This document shows positions 32,055 through 39,879 of a stretch of 43,646 nt of DNA, piece after piece; position 1 is the stretch's first letter; each line of letters starts with the position of its first letter. Source of the DNA: Hyphomicrobiales bacterium (lineage in GTDB: Bacteria; Pseudomonadota; Alphaproteobacteria; Rhizobiales; Xanthobacteraceae); the NCBI GenBank assembly GCA_013911975.1, contig JACESF010000032.1, forward strand, positions 1 to 43,646. Reading direction: 5' to 3'. The position numbers were made by a program, and so were the translations under genes. The notes under the pieces are model-generated. The model worked only from the letters and a program-made list of their open reading frames with translations. It was not told the origin of the DNA and did not search any database.

Positions 32055-32864
32055 ATGGGTGAACTTCAGGATCGCGTCGCGGTCGTCCTCGGCGGCGGCT
32101 CCATCGGGCCGGGCTGGGGCATCGGAAAGGCCATCTGCGCCGCCTTCGCCAAGGAAGGCGCGCGGGTGGTGGTGGCGGATCGCGACCTGTCCTCGGCGGA
32201 AGATACACGCGACCTCATCGCCAAGGACGGCGGCGCGGCCACGGCCGAGGCGGTGGACGTCTCCGACGACGACGCGCTGACCGGCTGCCTGAAGCGCACC
32301 CTCGACACGTTCGGCCGCATCGACGTGCTCTATTTCAACGTGGGCATCGGCAAGGCCGGTCCCTCCGTGGAGACCTCCGGCGCGGACTGGCGCCGCATCA
32401 GCGACGCGAACCTCACCGCCTTGCATGTGGCCGCCACCACGGTCCTACCCGCCATGCGCGAGCAGCACGCGGGCGTGATCCTCGCCACCTCGTCCATCGC
32501 CGGGATGCGCGAGGTGGGCTATCCCCATCTCGCCTACGGCGCCACCAAGGCCGCGCTCATCCATTATCTGCGCCTGCTGGCGGTGGAGAACGCGCCGTTC
32601 GGCATCCGCGCCAACACCATCGTTCCGGGCCTCATCGACACCCCGCGCATCGAGAAGACGGTGGCGGGCGCCTATGCGGGCGCGGACCTCGCCGCCATGA
32701 AGGCGCGCCGGGCCGCCCAATGTCCGCTCGGCCGCATGGGCACCGCCTTCGACGTGGCGGAGGCCGCCCTGTTCCTCGCCTCTGACCGGGCGTCCTACAT
32801 CACCGGCACGGAACTGCTGGTGGACGGTGGCCTCGCGGCCACCACGCGGCGGCCCGAGGCCTGA
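32055..32864 (+). CDS. Atypical short-chain dehydrogenase/reductase
   Basis: A 269-residue SDR-fold oxidoreductase. The glycine loop is extended, GGGSIGPGWGIG (13-24), and the usual NNAG is FNVG (94-97). Tyr161 and Lys165 form the catalytic YxxxK, with Ser146/Ser147 as the partner serine. The ATG at 32055 has AAGGA 7 bp upstream; a GTG at 32052 is directly adjacent. It follows the Bug-protein gene after two hairpins, so it may be a separate or attenuated unit. The cofactor Asp42 (VVADRD) suggests NAD+. Substrate unknown. Confidence 0.88.
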   Translation: MGELQDRVAVVLGGGSIGPGWGIGKAICAAFAKEGARVVVADRDLSSAEDTRDLIAKDGGAATAEAVDVSDDDALTGCLKRTLDTFGRIDVLYFNVGIGKAGPSVETSGADWRRISDANLTALHVAATTVLPAMREQHAGVILATSSIAGMREVGYPHLAYGATKAALIHYLRLLAVENAPFGIRANTIVPGLIDTPRIEKTVAGAYAGADLAAMKARRAAQCPLGRMGTAFDVAEAALFLASDRASYITGTELLVDGGLAATTRRPEA

Positions 32865-32934
32865 GGCCCAAGAGGAAGAACGCGCGCCGGGGCGCCGGAA
32901 GGGGGCTCCAGGCGTTGGCGTTGCTGGAAAAACA

Positions 32935-32954
32935 GCCGGTTAACCTTAACCGGC
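32935..32954. repeat. 20-bp palindrome overlapping the CtrA box
   Basis: GCCGGTTAA and TTAACCGGC (9-bp arms) around CC. Its right arm includes the first TTAA of the CtrA box. Confidence 0.6.
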
Positions 32955-32961
32955 GATTAAC
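32946..32961 (+). promoter_or_regulatory. CtrA-binding box (TTAA-N7-TTAAC)
   Basis: TTAACCGGCGATTAAC matches the full alphaproteobacterial CtrA consensus TTAA-N7-TTAAC and ends 23 bp before the nfrA-like ATG. A third TTAA at 32940-32943 lies 2 bp upstream. In such GC-rich DNA three TTAA words within 21 bp are unlikely by chance. CtrA is the cell-cycle response regulator of alphaproteobacteria; site function here is inferred. Confidence 0.65.
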
Positions 32962-32984
32962 TGGCTTCGCGCACGGTTGGATCC

Positions 32985-35144
32985 ATGACCGTCGCGATTC
33001 GACCCGCCGTATCCCGTCACGCCGTTGCACGTCTGCGCCAGTGCGCCGGGGCGTCCCTGCTGGTGCTGGCGCTCGCCTTGCTGCCCGCCGGGCCCGGGCG
33101 CGCCCAGGACGTGAGCGGGCCCGCCTGGACCCTGGCCGACGAGGCGTACCGGGCGTTCGCGGCGCGGGACTACACGCTGGCGGTGGACAAGGCGCGCGCG
33201 GCCCTCGCGCTCAACCCGGACGTGGTCCGCTGGCGCCTGCTTCTCATCGACGTTCTGATCGCGGCGGATCGCCTTCCCGAGGCGGAGGCCGCCGTGCGGC
33301 AGGCCCAGGCCATGGGCATCACCGATCCGCTGCTGGCCCAGAGGGCAGGGGAGATCGCCGACCGGCTGAAGCCGCCGCCCGCGCCCGCACCGCCTCCCGC
33401 CCCGGCGCCGGAGGCCAAGGTCGCGCCCGCGCCGGTCCCTGCGCCGCCCGCCGGCCCGCCCACCGTGGACTTCACGGCTCCGCCGCCGCCCCCTGCCGCG
33501 GCGCAGACCCCCGATCAGGCCGCCTATGCGGCCGCCGACAAGGCCTACAAGGCCTATGCGGCCAAGAATTATCCCGCCGCCGTGGCGGCCGCCCGGGAGG
33601 CGGTGGCGGCGGCGCCGCAGGACGAATCCTATCGGCTTCTGCTGGTGAATGCGCTGTCCGCCTCGGGCCGCTTCGCCGATGCCGTCCAGGCGGCGGGGGA
33701 GGCGCTGGCCCGCGTCCCGCGCAAGGCGCAGCTCCTGGTGCAGCGGGCCTATGCCTATCAGAAGCTCGGCCGTCAGGCGCTGGCGGCCCAGGATTTCGCC
33801 GCCGCGCTGCGGGACGGAGGATTGCCGCCCGCCGAGGTCCGCAATGTCCGGCTCTCCCTGGCGGACGCCGCGCAGGCGGGGAAGGACCCGCAGCGGGCGC
33901 TGGATGCGCTGGCGCCGCTGGCGCGCGAGCGCAGCTATGACGTCGCCGCGCGCCGCGCCTTCGCCCTCCAGGCCCTGGAGCGCCACGAGGACGCGCTGGC
34001 GGCGTTCGACCTGGGCGCCGCGACCGCGCGCTCGGCCTCCGACCGCGCCACCATGGAGCGCGGCGCCATCGGCGAACTGGTGGCACTGAAACGCAAGGAC
34101 GAGGCGCGCCAGCGCTTCCTCGGCGACCTTTCGGCAGGCGACTTCTCCCCCTTCCCGCCGCTGGACGTGGCCTATCTCGCCAATCAGGTGGGCGCGGACC
34201 GGGAGGCGCTCGCCTATTTCGACCGGGCCAAGGCGTTCGGCGAGTTGCGCGGCCCCGCGCTGCTGGACGCCGCCTATGTGGCGAAGCGCGAAGTGGCCAA
34301 CGATGAGGCCATCGCCTATTTCAAGGACGCGCTCGACGCCAACCGCGCGGGCACTCTCTCCCTGCCGCCCCAGACCCAGTTCGGCATCAAGCGCGAGGTG
34401 GCGGACATGGAGCGCTCCTGGGGCGCCTATGCCTCGGTGAGCTACGGCGCGGTGGGCGTCATGCCCAGCTCGGTCTTCGCCCCGCCGCCCGGCGTCGGCC
34501 ATTCCATCCAGGCGGGCGTGGAGCTTTACTGGCGCCCGCCCGTCATCGGATATCGCAACGGCGCGCTGTTCGAGGTCTTCTTCCGCGCCTTCGAGACCCT
34601 CTATGACGAGAGCGGCGGGGCCACGGGCTGGGACACCGTCCAGGGCAGCGTGGGCGCGCGCTGGAAGCCGCTCAGCGACCAGAACCTCGTGCTCGAGGTG
34701 AGCCACCTCTTCCCGATCGGCGAATATGCCCGCACCGACTGGCTGTTCCGCGTCGCCTATTCCACGGGCGACGGTTCGGACCTGCGGGTGGACGTGCCGG
34801 ACTGGCTCTACTGGCAGGTCTATGGGGAAGGCGATTATTTCGCCGTCAATCCCGAGACCATCGGCAATTTCGAGGCGCGCCTGGGCCGCTCCTACCGGCT
34901 CGATTCCATCAGCGACCGGATCGTCTTCACGCCCTTCCTCGCCATCGGCGGCGCCTATGATTCCGTGCTGGCGACGCCGGGCGCGCTGGGAGCCGGGCCG
35001 GGGGCGAACCTGCGCTTCTGGTTCCGGGAGGGCGAATACACCGCCCCCATGTCCTATGTGGACCTGACGCTGCAATATCGCTGGCGCCTCGCCGGAGACG
35101 AACGCGCGCAAGGCGTGTTCGCGAGCGCTTTCCTGTCCTATTGA
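32985..35144 (+). CDS. NfrA-like outer-membrane polysaccharide export protein (TPR plus barrel)
   Basis: A 719-residue exported protein. A Sec signal (1-40, ending GRA before QDVSGP) is followed by a TPR-like unit (about 45-125), a Pro/Ala linker (130-175), a second array of TPR-like helices (about 176-465), and a C-terminal domain (about 475-719) like the NfrA C-terminal domain, rich in alternating beta strands and ending in Tyr as outer-membrane barrels do. The first TPR unit is repeated after the linker (EAYRAFAARDY versus KAYKAYAAKNY). In E. coli NfrA exports the glycan made by NfrB and is a phage N4 receptor. An NfrB-like synthase is encoded at 39880, supporting the same role. A CtrA box precedes the gene. 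Confidence 0.82.
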   Translation: MTVAIRPAVSRHAVARLRQCAGASLLVLALALLPAGPGRAQDVSGPAWTLADEAYRAFAARDYTLAVDKARAALALNPDVVRWRLLLIDVLIAADRLPEAEAAVRQAQAMGITDPLLAQRAGEIADRLKPPPAPAPPPAPAPEAKVAPAPVPAPPAGPPTVDFTAPPPPPAAAQTPDQAAYAAADKAYKAYAAKNYPAAVAAAREAVAAAPQDESYRLLLVNALSASGRFADAVQAAGEALARVPRKAQLLVQRAYAYQKLGRQALAAQDFAAALRDGGLPPAEVRNVRLSLADAAQAGKDPQRALDALAPLARERSYDVAARRAFALQALERHEDALAAFDLGAATARSASDRATMERGAIGELVALKRKDEARQRFLGDLSAGDFSPFPPLDVAYLANQVGADREALAYFDRAKAFGELRGPALLDAAYVAKREVANDEAIAYFKDALDANRAGTLSLPPQTQFGIKREVADMERSWGAYASVSYGAVGVMPSSVFAPPPGVGHSIQAGVELYWRPPVIGYRNGALFEVFFRAFETLYDESGGATGWDTVQGSVGARWKPLSDQNLVLEVSHLFPIGEYARTDWLFRVAYSTGDGSDLRVDVPDWLYWQVYGEGDYFAVNPETIGNFEARLGRSYRLDSISDRIVFTPFLAIGGAYDSVLATPGALGAGPGANLRFWFREGEYTAPMSYVDLTLQYRWRLAGDERAQGVFASAFLSY

Positions 35145-35160
35145 GCCGGACGCTGACCGC

Positions 35161-36198
35161 TCACCGACCCAAAGCCAGCGCGCGCTCGTAGGAGGCAAGC
35201 AATTGCCCGGCGCCCGGCGCCGGGCCGGTCATGTACGGGTGGAGGGCGAAGGCGACGAGATGCTCCGCCCCGCTTGCCGCGGCAAGATCCAGTTGCGCGG
35301 ACAGGCGCGTGAAGGGGGCCGCGTCGGCGGCGAAGGCGCCGGGCTGGAGATGATCCGTCGGCTTCTGGGCGAACAGCTCCACCACCACGTCGAACGGGAC
35401 GCCGGAGGCGCGCAGATGGGCGAACAGCGGGGCCAGCAGGCGGTAGTTGGACAGGCCGAACACACCGACCCCGTCCTGGACCAGCGGGCGCAGGCCCAGG
35501 TCCTGCGGCAGCGCGCGCCACAGGTCGAGCAGCGTGCGGCCGGGATCGTTGCGGCTGTGGAAGCACGAGACGGCCATGGGCACCGTCCCGCCCGCCTGCC
35601 TCACGGCGCGCAGGAAGCCCACCAGCGCCGCCACGTCCTCCGGGCGCGCCCAACTCGCCTGATCCAGCTCATAGGGCAGGTACCAGCCGGAGAAGGCGGG
35701 ATGGCCCAGGAACGGGGCGGCCTCCATGAAGCGGCGGCACGCCTCGGCGGCGTCCGACAGGAAGGCGTCCCGGGCGCGTCCGCCCCGGCCTTCCAGCACC
35801 GCCCAATAGGCGGGATCATAGGGCAGGCCCACCCGCAGGCGGCATCCGGCCGCCAGCACGAAGTCGAGCAGGCGGGCCAGCAGATCCCCGTCCAGGGCAT
35901 AATCGGCGCCGTGGCGGGTCCATTGCAGGATGAGGTCCGGGCAGCCGAGGCGCCGGGCATCGGCCACCCGCTCGGCCCATTGGGTGTTGGACAGCAGCAG
36001 GTCGTCCCGCCACGGCTGGATGAAGGAGCCGTCCAGCGGCCGGGCCAGCCGCCAGGGATCGCGCGCCGAGCCGGCGAGGCACAGGAGCAGGCCGCCCGCG
36101 ACGCCGCCGAGGAGGGCACGGCGGCCGAGGACGCGGGATGCGGGCGGAGATGAGGCGGACGTGATGGCGGGCCGGGTCCTGTGTTCAGGAAATGTCAT
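35161..36198 (-). CDS. Secreted TIM-barrel protein, DUF4434/glycoside-hydrolase-like
   Basis: A 345-residue exported protein with an N-terminal signal containing twin arginines (GRRALLGG, about 26-33) and a hydrophobic core. The mature start SFIQPWRDDLLLSNTQWAER, then LGCPDLILQWTRHG, resembles DUF4434 proteins, a TIM-barrel group related to glycoside hydrolases. Acidic candidates for catalysis are Glu in WYLPYELDQ and VVVELFAQ. It is convergent with the nfrA-like gene (16 bp apart) and divergent from wecB. In a polysaccharide locus it may trim or release the polymer. The E. coli nfr locus carries a third gene (ybcH) of uncertain role that could be the counterpart; I could not check this. Confidence 0.7.
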   Translation of the reverse strand: MTFPEHRTRPAITSASSPPASRVLGRRALLGGVAGGLLLCLAGSARDPWRLARPLDGSFIQPWRDDLLLSNTQWAERVADARRLGCPDLILQWTRHGADYALDGDLLARLLDFVLAAGCRLRVGLPYDPAYWAVLEGRGGRARDAFLSDAAEACRRFMEAAPFLGHPAFSGWYLPYELDQASWARPEDVAALVGFLRAVRQAGGTVPMAVSCFHSRNDPGRTLLDLWRALPQDLGLRPLVQDGVGVFGLSNYRLLAPLFAHLRASGVPFDVVVELFAQKPTDHLQPGAFAADAAPFTRLSAQLDLAAASGAEHLVAFALHPYMTGPAPGAGQLLASYERALALGR

Positions 36199-36270
36199 GC
36201 CATCTTCGTTCTATTCTGGATGGTACAAACTTGGATCCGGGAATACGCCGGGCGGGGGAGGAGCAAGGTG

Positions 36271-37443
36271 ATGCGCATTCTGTCGGTGTTCGGCACACGC
36301 CCGGAGGCCATCAAGATGGCCCCCCTGGTGAAGGCGATCGAAGCGGATGCAGGTCTGACCTCCCTCGTGTGCGTCACCGGGCAGCATCGGGCCATGCTGG
36401 ACCAGGTGCTCGCCCTGTTCCAGATCGCTCCCGATTACGACCTGGATGTGATGGTGCCGAACCAGACCCTCAACGGCCTCGTGGGCCGGGTGCTCGCGGC
36501 GCTGGATCCGGTGCTGGAGAGCGCGCGGCCTGATCGCGTCCTGGTGCACGGCGACACCTCCACCGCGCTGGCGGCGGCACTGTGCGCGTTCCATCGCGGC
36601 ATCCCGGTGGGCCATGTGGAGGCGGGGCTGCGCACCTACGACCTCGCCCAGCCCTGGCCGGAGGAGATGAACCGGCAGGTGGCCGACCGTCTGTGCGGCC
36701 TCCTGTTCGCGCCGACGCCCGTGGCCGCCGACAACCTGCGCGCCGAGCGTCTCGCGGGGCGTATCCATGTGACCGGCAACACGGTGATCGACGCCCTGTT
36801 CCTCGCGGTGGAGCGGATCGACCGGGACGAGGCCCTGCGCGCCGCGCTGGACCGGGACTTCGCCTTCCTCGACCCCACCAAGCGGCTGGTTCTGGTGACG
36901 GGCCACCGGCGGGAGAATTTCGGCGGCGGCTTCGTCGCCATCTGCGAGGCGCTGGCCCGGATCGCCGCGCGGGCCGACGTGGAGATCGTGTATCCCGTCC
37001 ATCTCAATCCCAATGTGCGCGAGCCCGTGCACCGGCTGCTGGACGGCCTGCCCAACGTCCACCTCATCCCGCCGCTGGACTATCTGCCCTTCGTCTACCT
37101 GATGCGCCGCTGCCATCTGGTCCTCACCGATTCCGGCGGGGTGCAGGAGGAGGCGCCCTCGCTGGGCAAGCCGGTTCTCGTGATGCGCGACGTCACCGAG
37201 CGGCCCGAGGCGGTGGCTGCCGGGACCGTCGAGCTGGTGGGCACCAATGCCGACCGGATCGCCAACGCCGTAGTCGCCCTGCTTGACGACGGGGAGCGAT
37301 ACGCGCATTTCGCTCGCCGCACCAATCCCTATGGGGATGGTCAGGCCTGCGGCCGCATCGTGGCGGCCCTTGCCGGGCGGGAGCCAGAGCCGTTCGATCC
37401 GCTGCGGGCCCGTGAGCTTGAAAACTGGGGAACAGCCCGATGA
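36271..37443 (+). CDS. wecB: UDP-N-acetylglucosamine 2-epimerase (non-hydrolysing)
   Basis: A 390-residue cytoplasmic enzyme that interconverts UDP-GlcNAc and UDP-ManNAc. Family motifs are all present: FGTRPEAIKMAPL at the N-terminus, VHGDTSTALA, GHVEAGLRT, PEEMNRQ, TGNTVIDAL, TGHRRENFG, and DSGGVQEEAPSLGKPVLVMR with TERPEA. The ATG at 36271 follows GGGGGAGGAGCAAGG; a longer in-frame start at 36181 would overlap the divergent gene's leader. The BcsB-like gene follows closely. It probably makes the ManNAc donor for the synthase at 39880, as WecB does for E. coli NfrB. Confidence 0.95.
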   Translation: MRILSVFGTRPEAIKMAPLVKAIEADAGLTSLVCVTGQHRAMLDQVLALFQIAPDYDLDVMVPNQTLNGLVGRVLAALDPVLESARPDRVLVHGDTSTALAAALCAFHRGIPVGHVEAGLRTYDLAQPWPEEMNRQVADRLCGLLFAPTPVAADNLRAERLAGRIHVTGNTVIDALFLAVERIDRDEALRAALDRDFAFLDPTKRLVLVTGHRRENFGGGFVAICEALARIAARADVEIVYPVHLNPNVREPVHRLLDGLPNVHLIPPLDYLPFVYLMRRCHLVLTDSGGVQEEAPSLGKPVLVMRDVTERPEAVAAGTVELVGTNADRIANAVVALLDDGERYAHFARRTNPYGDGQACGRIVAALAGREPEPFDPLRARELENWGTAR

Positions 37444-37532
37444 CCGGAATGCTGGCGCAATTTCGGCTGAATCCGGTGGGATCTGGCTTCCGCGAAAACC
37501 GCCGGGCGGGTGCTCGGCGTGAGGGGCAGGAC

Positions 37533-39827
37533 ATGAGCAAGCGTATCATCGGGTGTGCAACCGTGGCCGGAAGCGCCGCGTCGGCGTCATGTGCCATTCT
37601 CGGCCTCGCCTTGGCCCTGACCCAGCCCGTCCTGGCCCAGCCTGTCCCGCCCCAGCCCGTTCCTGTGCAGGGCGCCGCGTCGGCATCCGCTTCCACGCAG
37701 GCCGCCGCCCAGGGGCTGCCGCAGGCGCTGAAGGCGCTGTCCGACGGCGCCGTCTCGGTCTCGGTGGCGCTGTCGGATCTCGGCATCCAGCAGCCCATCA
37801 GCCTGTCGGGCACCGATGCCCGCCGCACGCTCTTCCTGCCGGTGCCGGCCGGCGTGCCCATCCAGGACGGGACTATCGCGCTGGACGCGCGCTACCTGCG
37901 CGGCGACGGGGGGCGCACCTCCTTCGTCGCCTCCGTGGACGGGGCGCCTCAGTCCGCGACCTCCCCCACGTCCAGCCGGGGCGATGCCTCGGTGACTCTG
38001 ACGGTGCCGGGCGTGCCGCGCAGCTCCGGCTTCGTGCAGCTCGGCGTCGCCTGGGCCTCCATGGTGGCCGAGCAGCTCTGCTTCGACGACCGTTCCATCG
38101 GCAATGTGCTGGAAGTGCTGCCCACCACGCGCCTCACCTACAGCTATGACCGCAACGCGGTGCGCGACCTCGCCACCGCCTGGACGGCGCTGCCGCCCTT
38201 GACCCGCGTGCTGCTGGCGCCCGGCGCCCTGCCGGACCAGAGCTATGACGCTGCGTGGCGCATCGGCACGGTGCTGGAGCGGGCGAGCAAGCGCGTGGTC
38301 TTCGTGACCCTGCCGCAGGTGGGCGCCGAGGTGGACCTCGCCGGCCTGGACATCCCGGCGGCCCTGAAGGCCGTGCCCGCCTTCGCCGCGCTCGCCTCCG
38401 GCGGCCGCCACAAGATCGCCGACGAGGCGGAGCTGGGCGCGCTGCTCATGTTCGCCGGGCGCGGGCCCATCGGCGCGGACATCGTCATCTCCGACGCCGC
38501 GCTGCGCGGCGCGCTGTCCGCCGCCGGCAATGCCTTGCGCACGCAGGTCGCCGCCGCCGGCCCGGAGGCGGGCGCCGCCTTCGATGCGTGGCGCGCCTCC
38601 AGCTTCACCGCCGAGGCGGATCCGACCGGGCGCAACCTGCGCATCGCCATGCTCGGCGGGCGCTCGGTGATCGCGGTGGACGCATCCGCGGGCGCGCCCG
38701 CGGCGGGCATCCTCACCGACACGTGGCGCCGCACCCTCCAGGTGGCGGCGGTGAAGGTGGACGTGGCGCGCCCGTCCGTTCCGGGCGAGGTCCGCTCCAT
38801 CCCCATCTCGCGCCTCGGCGGCGTGCCCGGAAGCTTCGACGTGATGGTGCGCGGCGACTGGACCGCGACCTTCGACCTGGGCAAGGCGGTGTCGGGCGGC
38901 GGCCTGCCTTCGCGGCTCGACCTGGACCTCTCGGCGGCGCCGGGAGCGGCCTCCTCGCGGCCGGTGGCGTCGGTGTTCCTCAACGACTACCTGCTCGGCG
39001 CGCGCAATCTCGACGCGGACGGCTCGCCGGAGCGCCTGTCGGTGGACGTTCCCTTCTATGCGCTGGCGCCGGTGAACGTGCTGCGCGTGTCGTTCCAGCG
39101 CCAGCCCATGGGCGACCGCTGCCGCGAGACGCCCCAGGCCTATCCGGTGGCGGTGCTGCCTTCGAGCCGCCTCGTGGCGGACACCGAGGCCACCTCGACC
39201 GACTTCGTGGGCGTGATCGCGCGCCTGCCCGGCGCCGTGGACGTGATCGTGCCGTCCGCCTACGGCACCCGCCCGGCGGACAGCCTGCCGCGCATCGTGT
39301 CGCTGGTGACCGCCACCGGCGTCTCGCCCGAGCAGGCCCGGCTCGTGGTGGCGAAGGACGCGGCGGCGCAGACGCCGTCCGCCAACTTCCTCGCCTTCGA
39401 CGTGCCCATCACGGGCGCGCAGCAGAAGGTGCGCGTGGAGGGCGACCGGCTCGTCCTGTCGGGCCATGAAGACCGGCCCCTGCTGGACGTGGCGGGGCTC
39501 GACCGGGTGGCCGTGATCCAGGCCGTGTCCGCCGCCGGAAAGGTGGGGCTGGAATATCGCACGCTGGGCGCCGGCCCCGGCTCCGCCGCCGCCTTCCAGC
39601 TCGGAACCGGCGACGTGGCGGTGATCGCCGACAGCGGGACGGTGGCGCAGATCAACACCCAGAGCGCCCTCGCGAAAGTGGCCGACCGGCCCATGGACTA
39701 CGTGGTCATGGCCTGGCAGGCGCGCGGCCTGTGGGGTCCCATCGCCGTGGGCGTGGCGATCCTGCTGTTCTTACTGCTGCTGCTGCGGGCGCGGGCGGTG
39801 CGGCGCCGCAACAAGTCGGACCATTGA
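37533..39827 (+). CDS. BcsB-like periplasmic polysaccharide synthase subunit
   Basis: A 764-residue membrane-anchored periplasmic protein. An N-terminal signal (to about residue 34, VLA) precedes a Pro/Ala-rich stretch. The body resembles cellulose synthase subunit BcsB: ISLSGTDARRTLFLPVPAG, ASVDGAPQS, CFDDRSIGNVLEV, and later VFLNDYLLGARNL and DVPFYALAPVNVLRVSF. One C-terminal helix (GPIAVGVAILLFLLLLL) with a basic end anchors it next to the synthase. I choose the ATG at 37533 because it gives a proper signal peptide and has GGGGCAGG upstream; an in-frame ATG at 37440 overlaps the wecB stop (ATGA) and could be used. E. coli's nfr system has no such subunit, so this is a notable difference. 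Confidence 0.8.
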   Translation: MSKRIIGCATVAGSAASASCAILGLALALTQPVLAQPVPPQPVPVQGAASASASTQAAAQGLPQALKALSDGAVSVSVALSDLGIQQPISLSGTDARRTLFLPVPAGVPIQDGTIALDARYLRGDGGRTSFVASVDGAPQSATSPTSSRGDASVTLTVPGVPRSSGFVQLGVAWASMVAEQLCFDDRSIGNVLEVLPTTRLTYSYDRNAVRDLATAWTALPPLTRVLLAPGALPDQSYDAAWRIGTVLERASKRVVFVTLPQVGAEVDLAGLDIPAALKAVPAFAALASGGRHKIADEAELGALLMFAGRGPIGADIVISDAALRGALSAAGNALRTQVAAAGPEAGAAFDAWRASSFTAEADPTGRNLRIAMLGGRSVIAVDASAGAPAAGILTDTWRRTLQVAAVKVDVARPSVPGEVRSIPISRLGGVPGSFDVMVRGDWTATFDLGKAVSGGGLPSRLDLDLSAAPGAASSRPVASVFLNDYLLGARNLDADGSPERLSVDVPFYALAPVNVLRVSFQRQPMGDRCRETPQAYPVAVLPSSRLVADTEATSTDFVGVIARLPGAVDVIVPSAYGTRPADSLPRIVSLVTATGVSPEQARLVVAKDAAAQTPSANFLAFDVPITGAQQKVRVEGDRLVLSGHEDRPLLDVAGLDRVAVIQAVSAAGKVGLEYRTLGAGPGSAAAFQLGTGDVAVIADSGTVAQINTQSALAKVADRPMDYVVMAWQARGLWGPIAVGVAILLFLLLLLRARAVRRRNKSDH

Positions 39828-39879
39828 TGAGCCCGCGCGCGCCGATGCAGGGGACTGACATGCGGGAGGGCGTACGTCC

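Noticed and set aside
32946..35198. 750-codon minus-strand frame opposite the nfrA-like gene
   Set aside because: Antisense shadow with low-complexity Arg/Gly content, overlapping the CtrA box; the plus-strand protein has a signal peptide and recognised domains.
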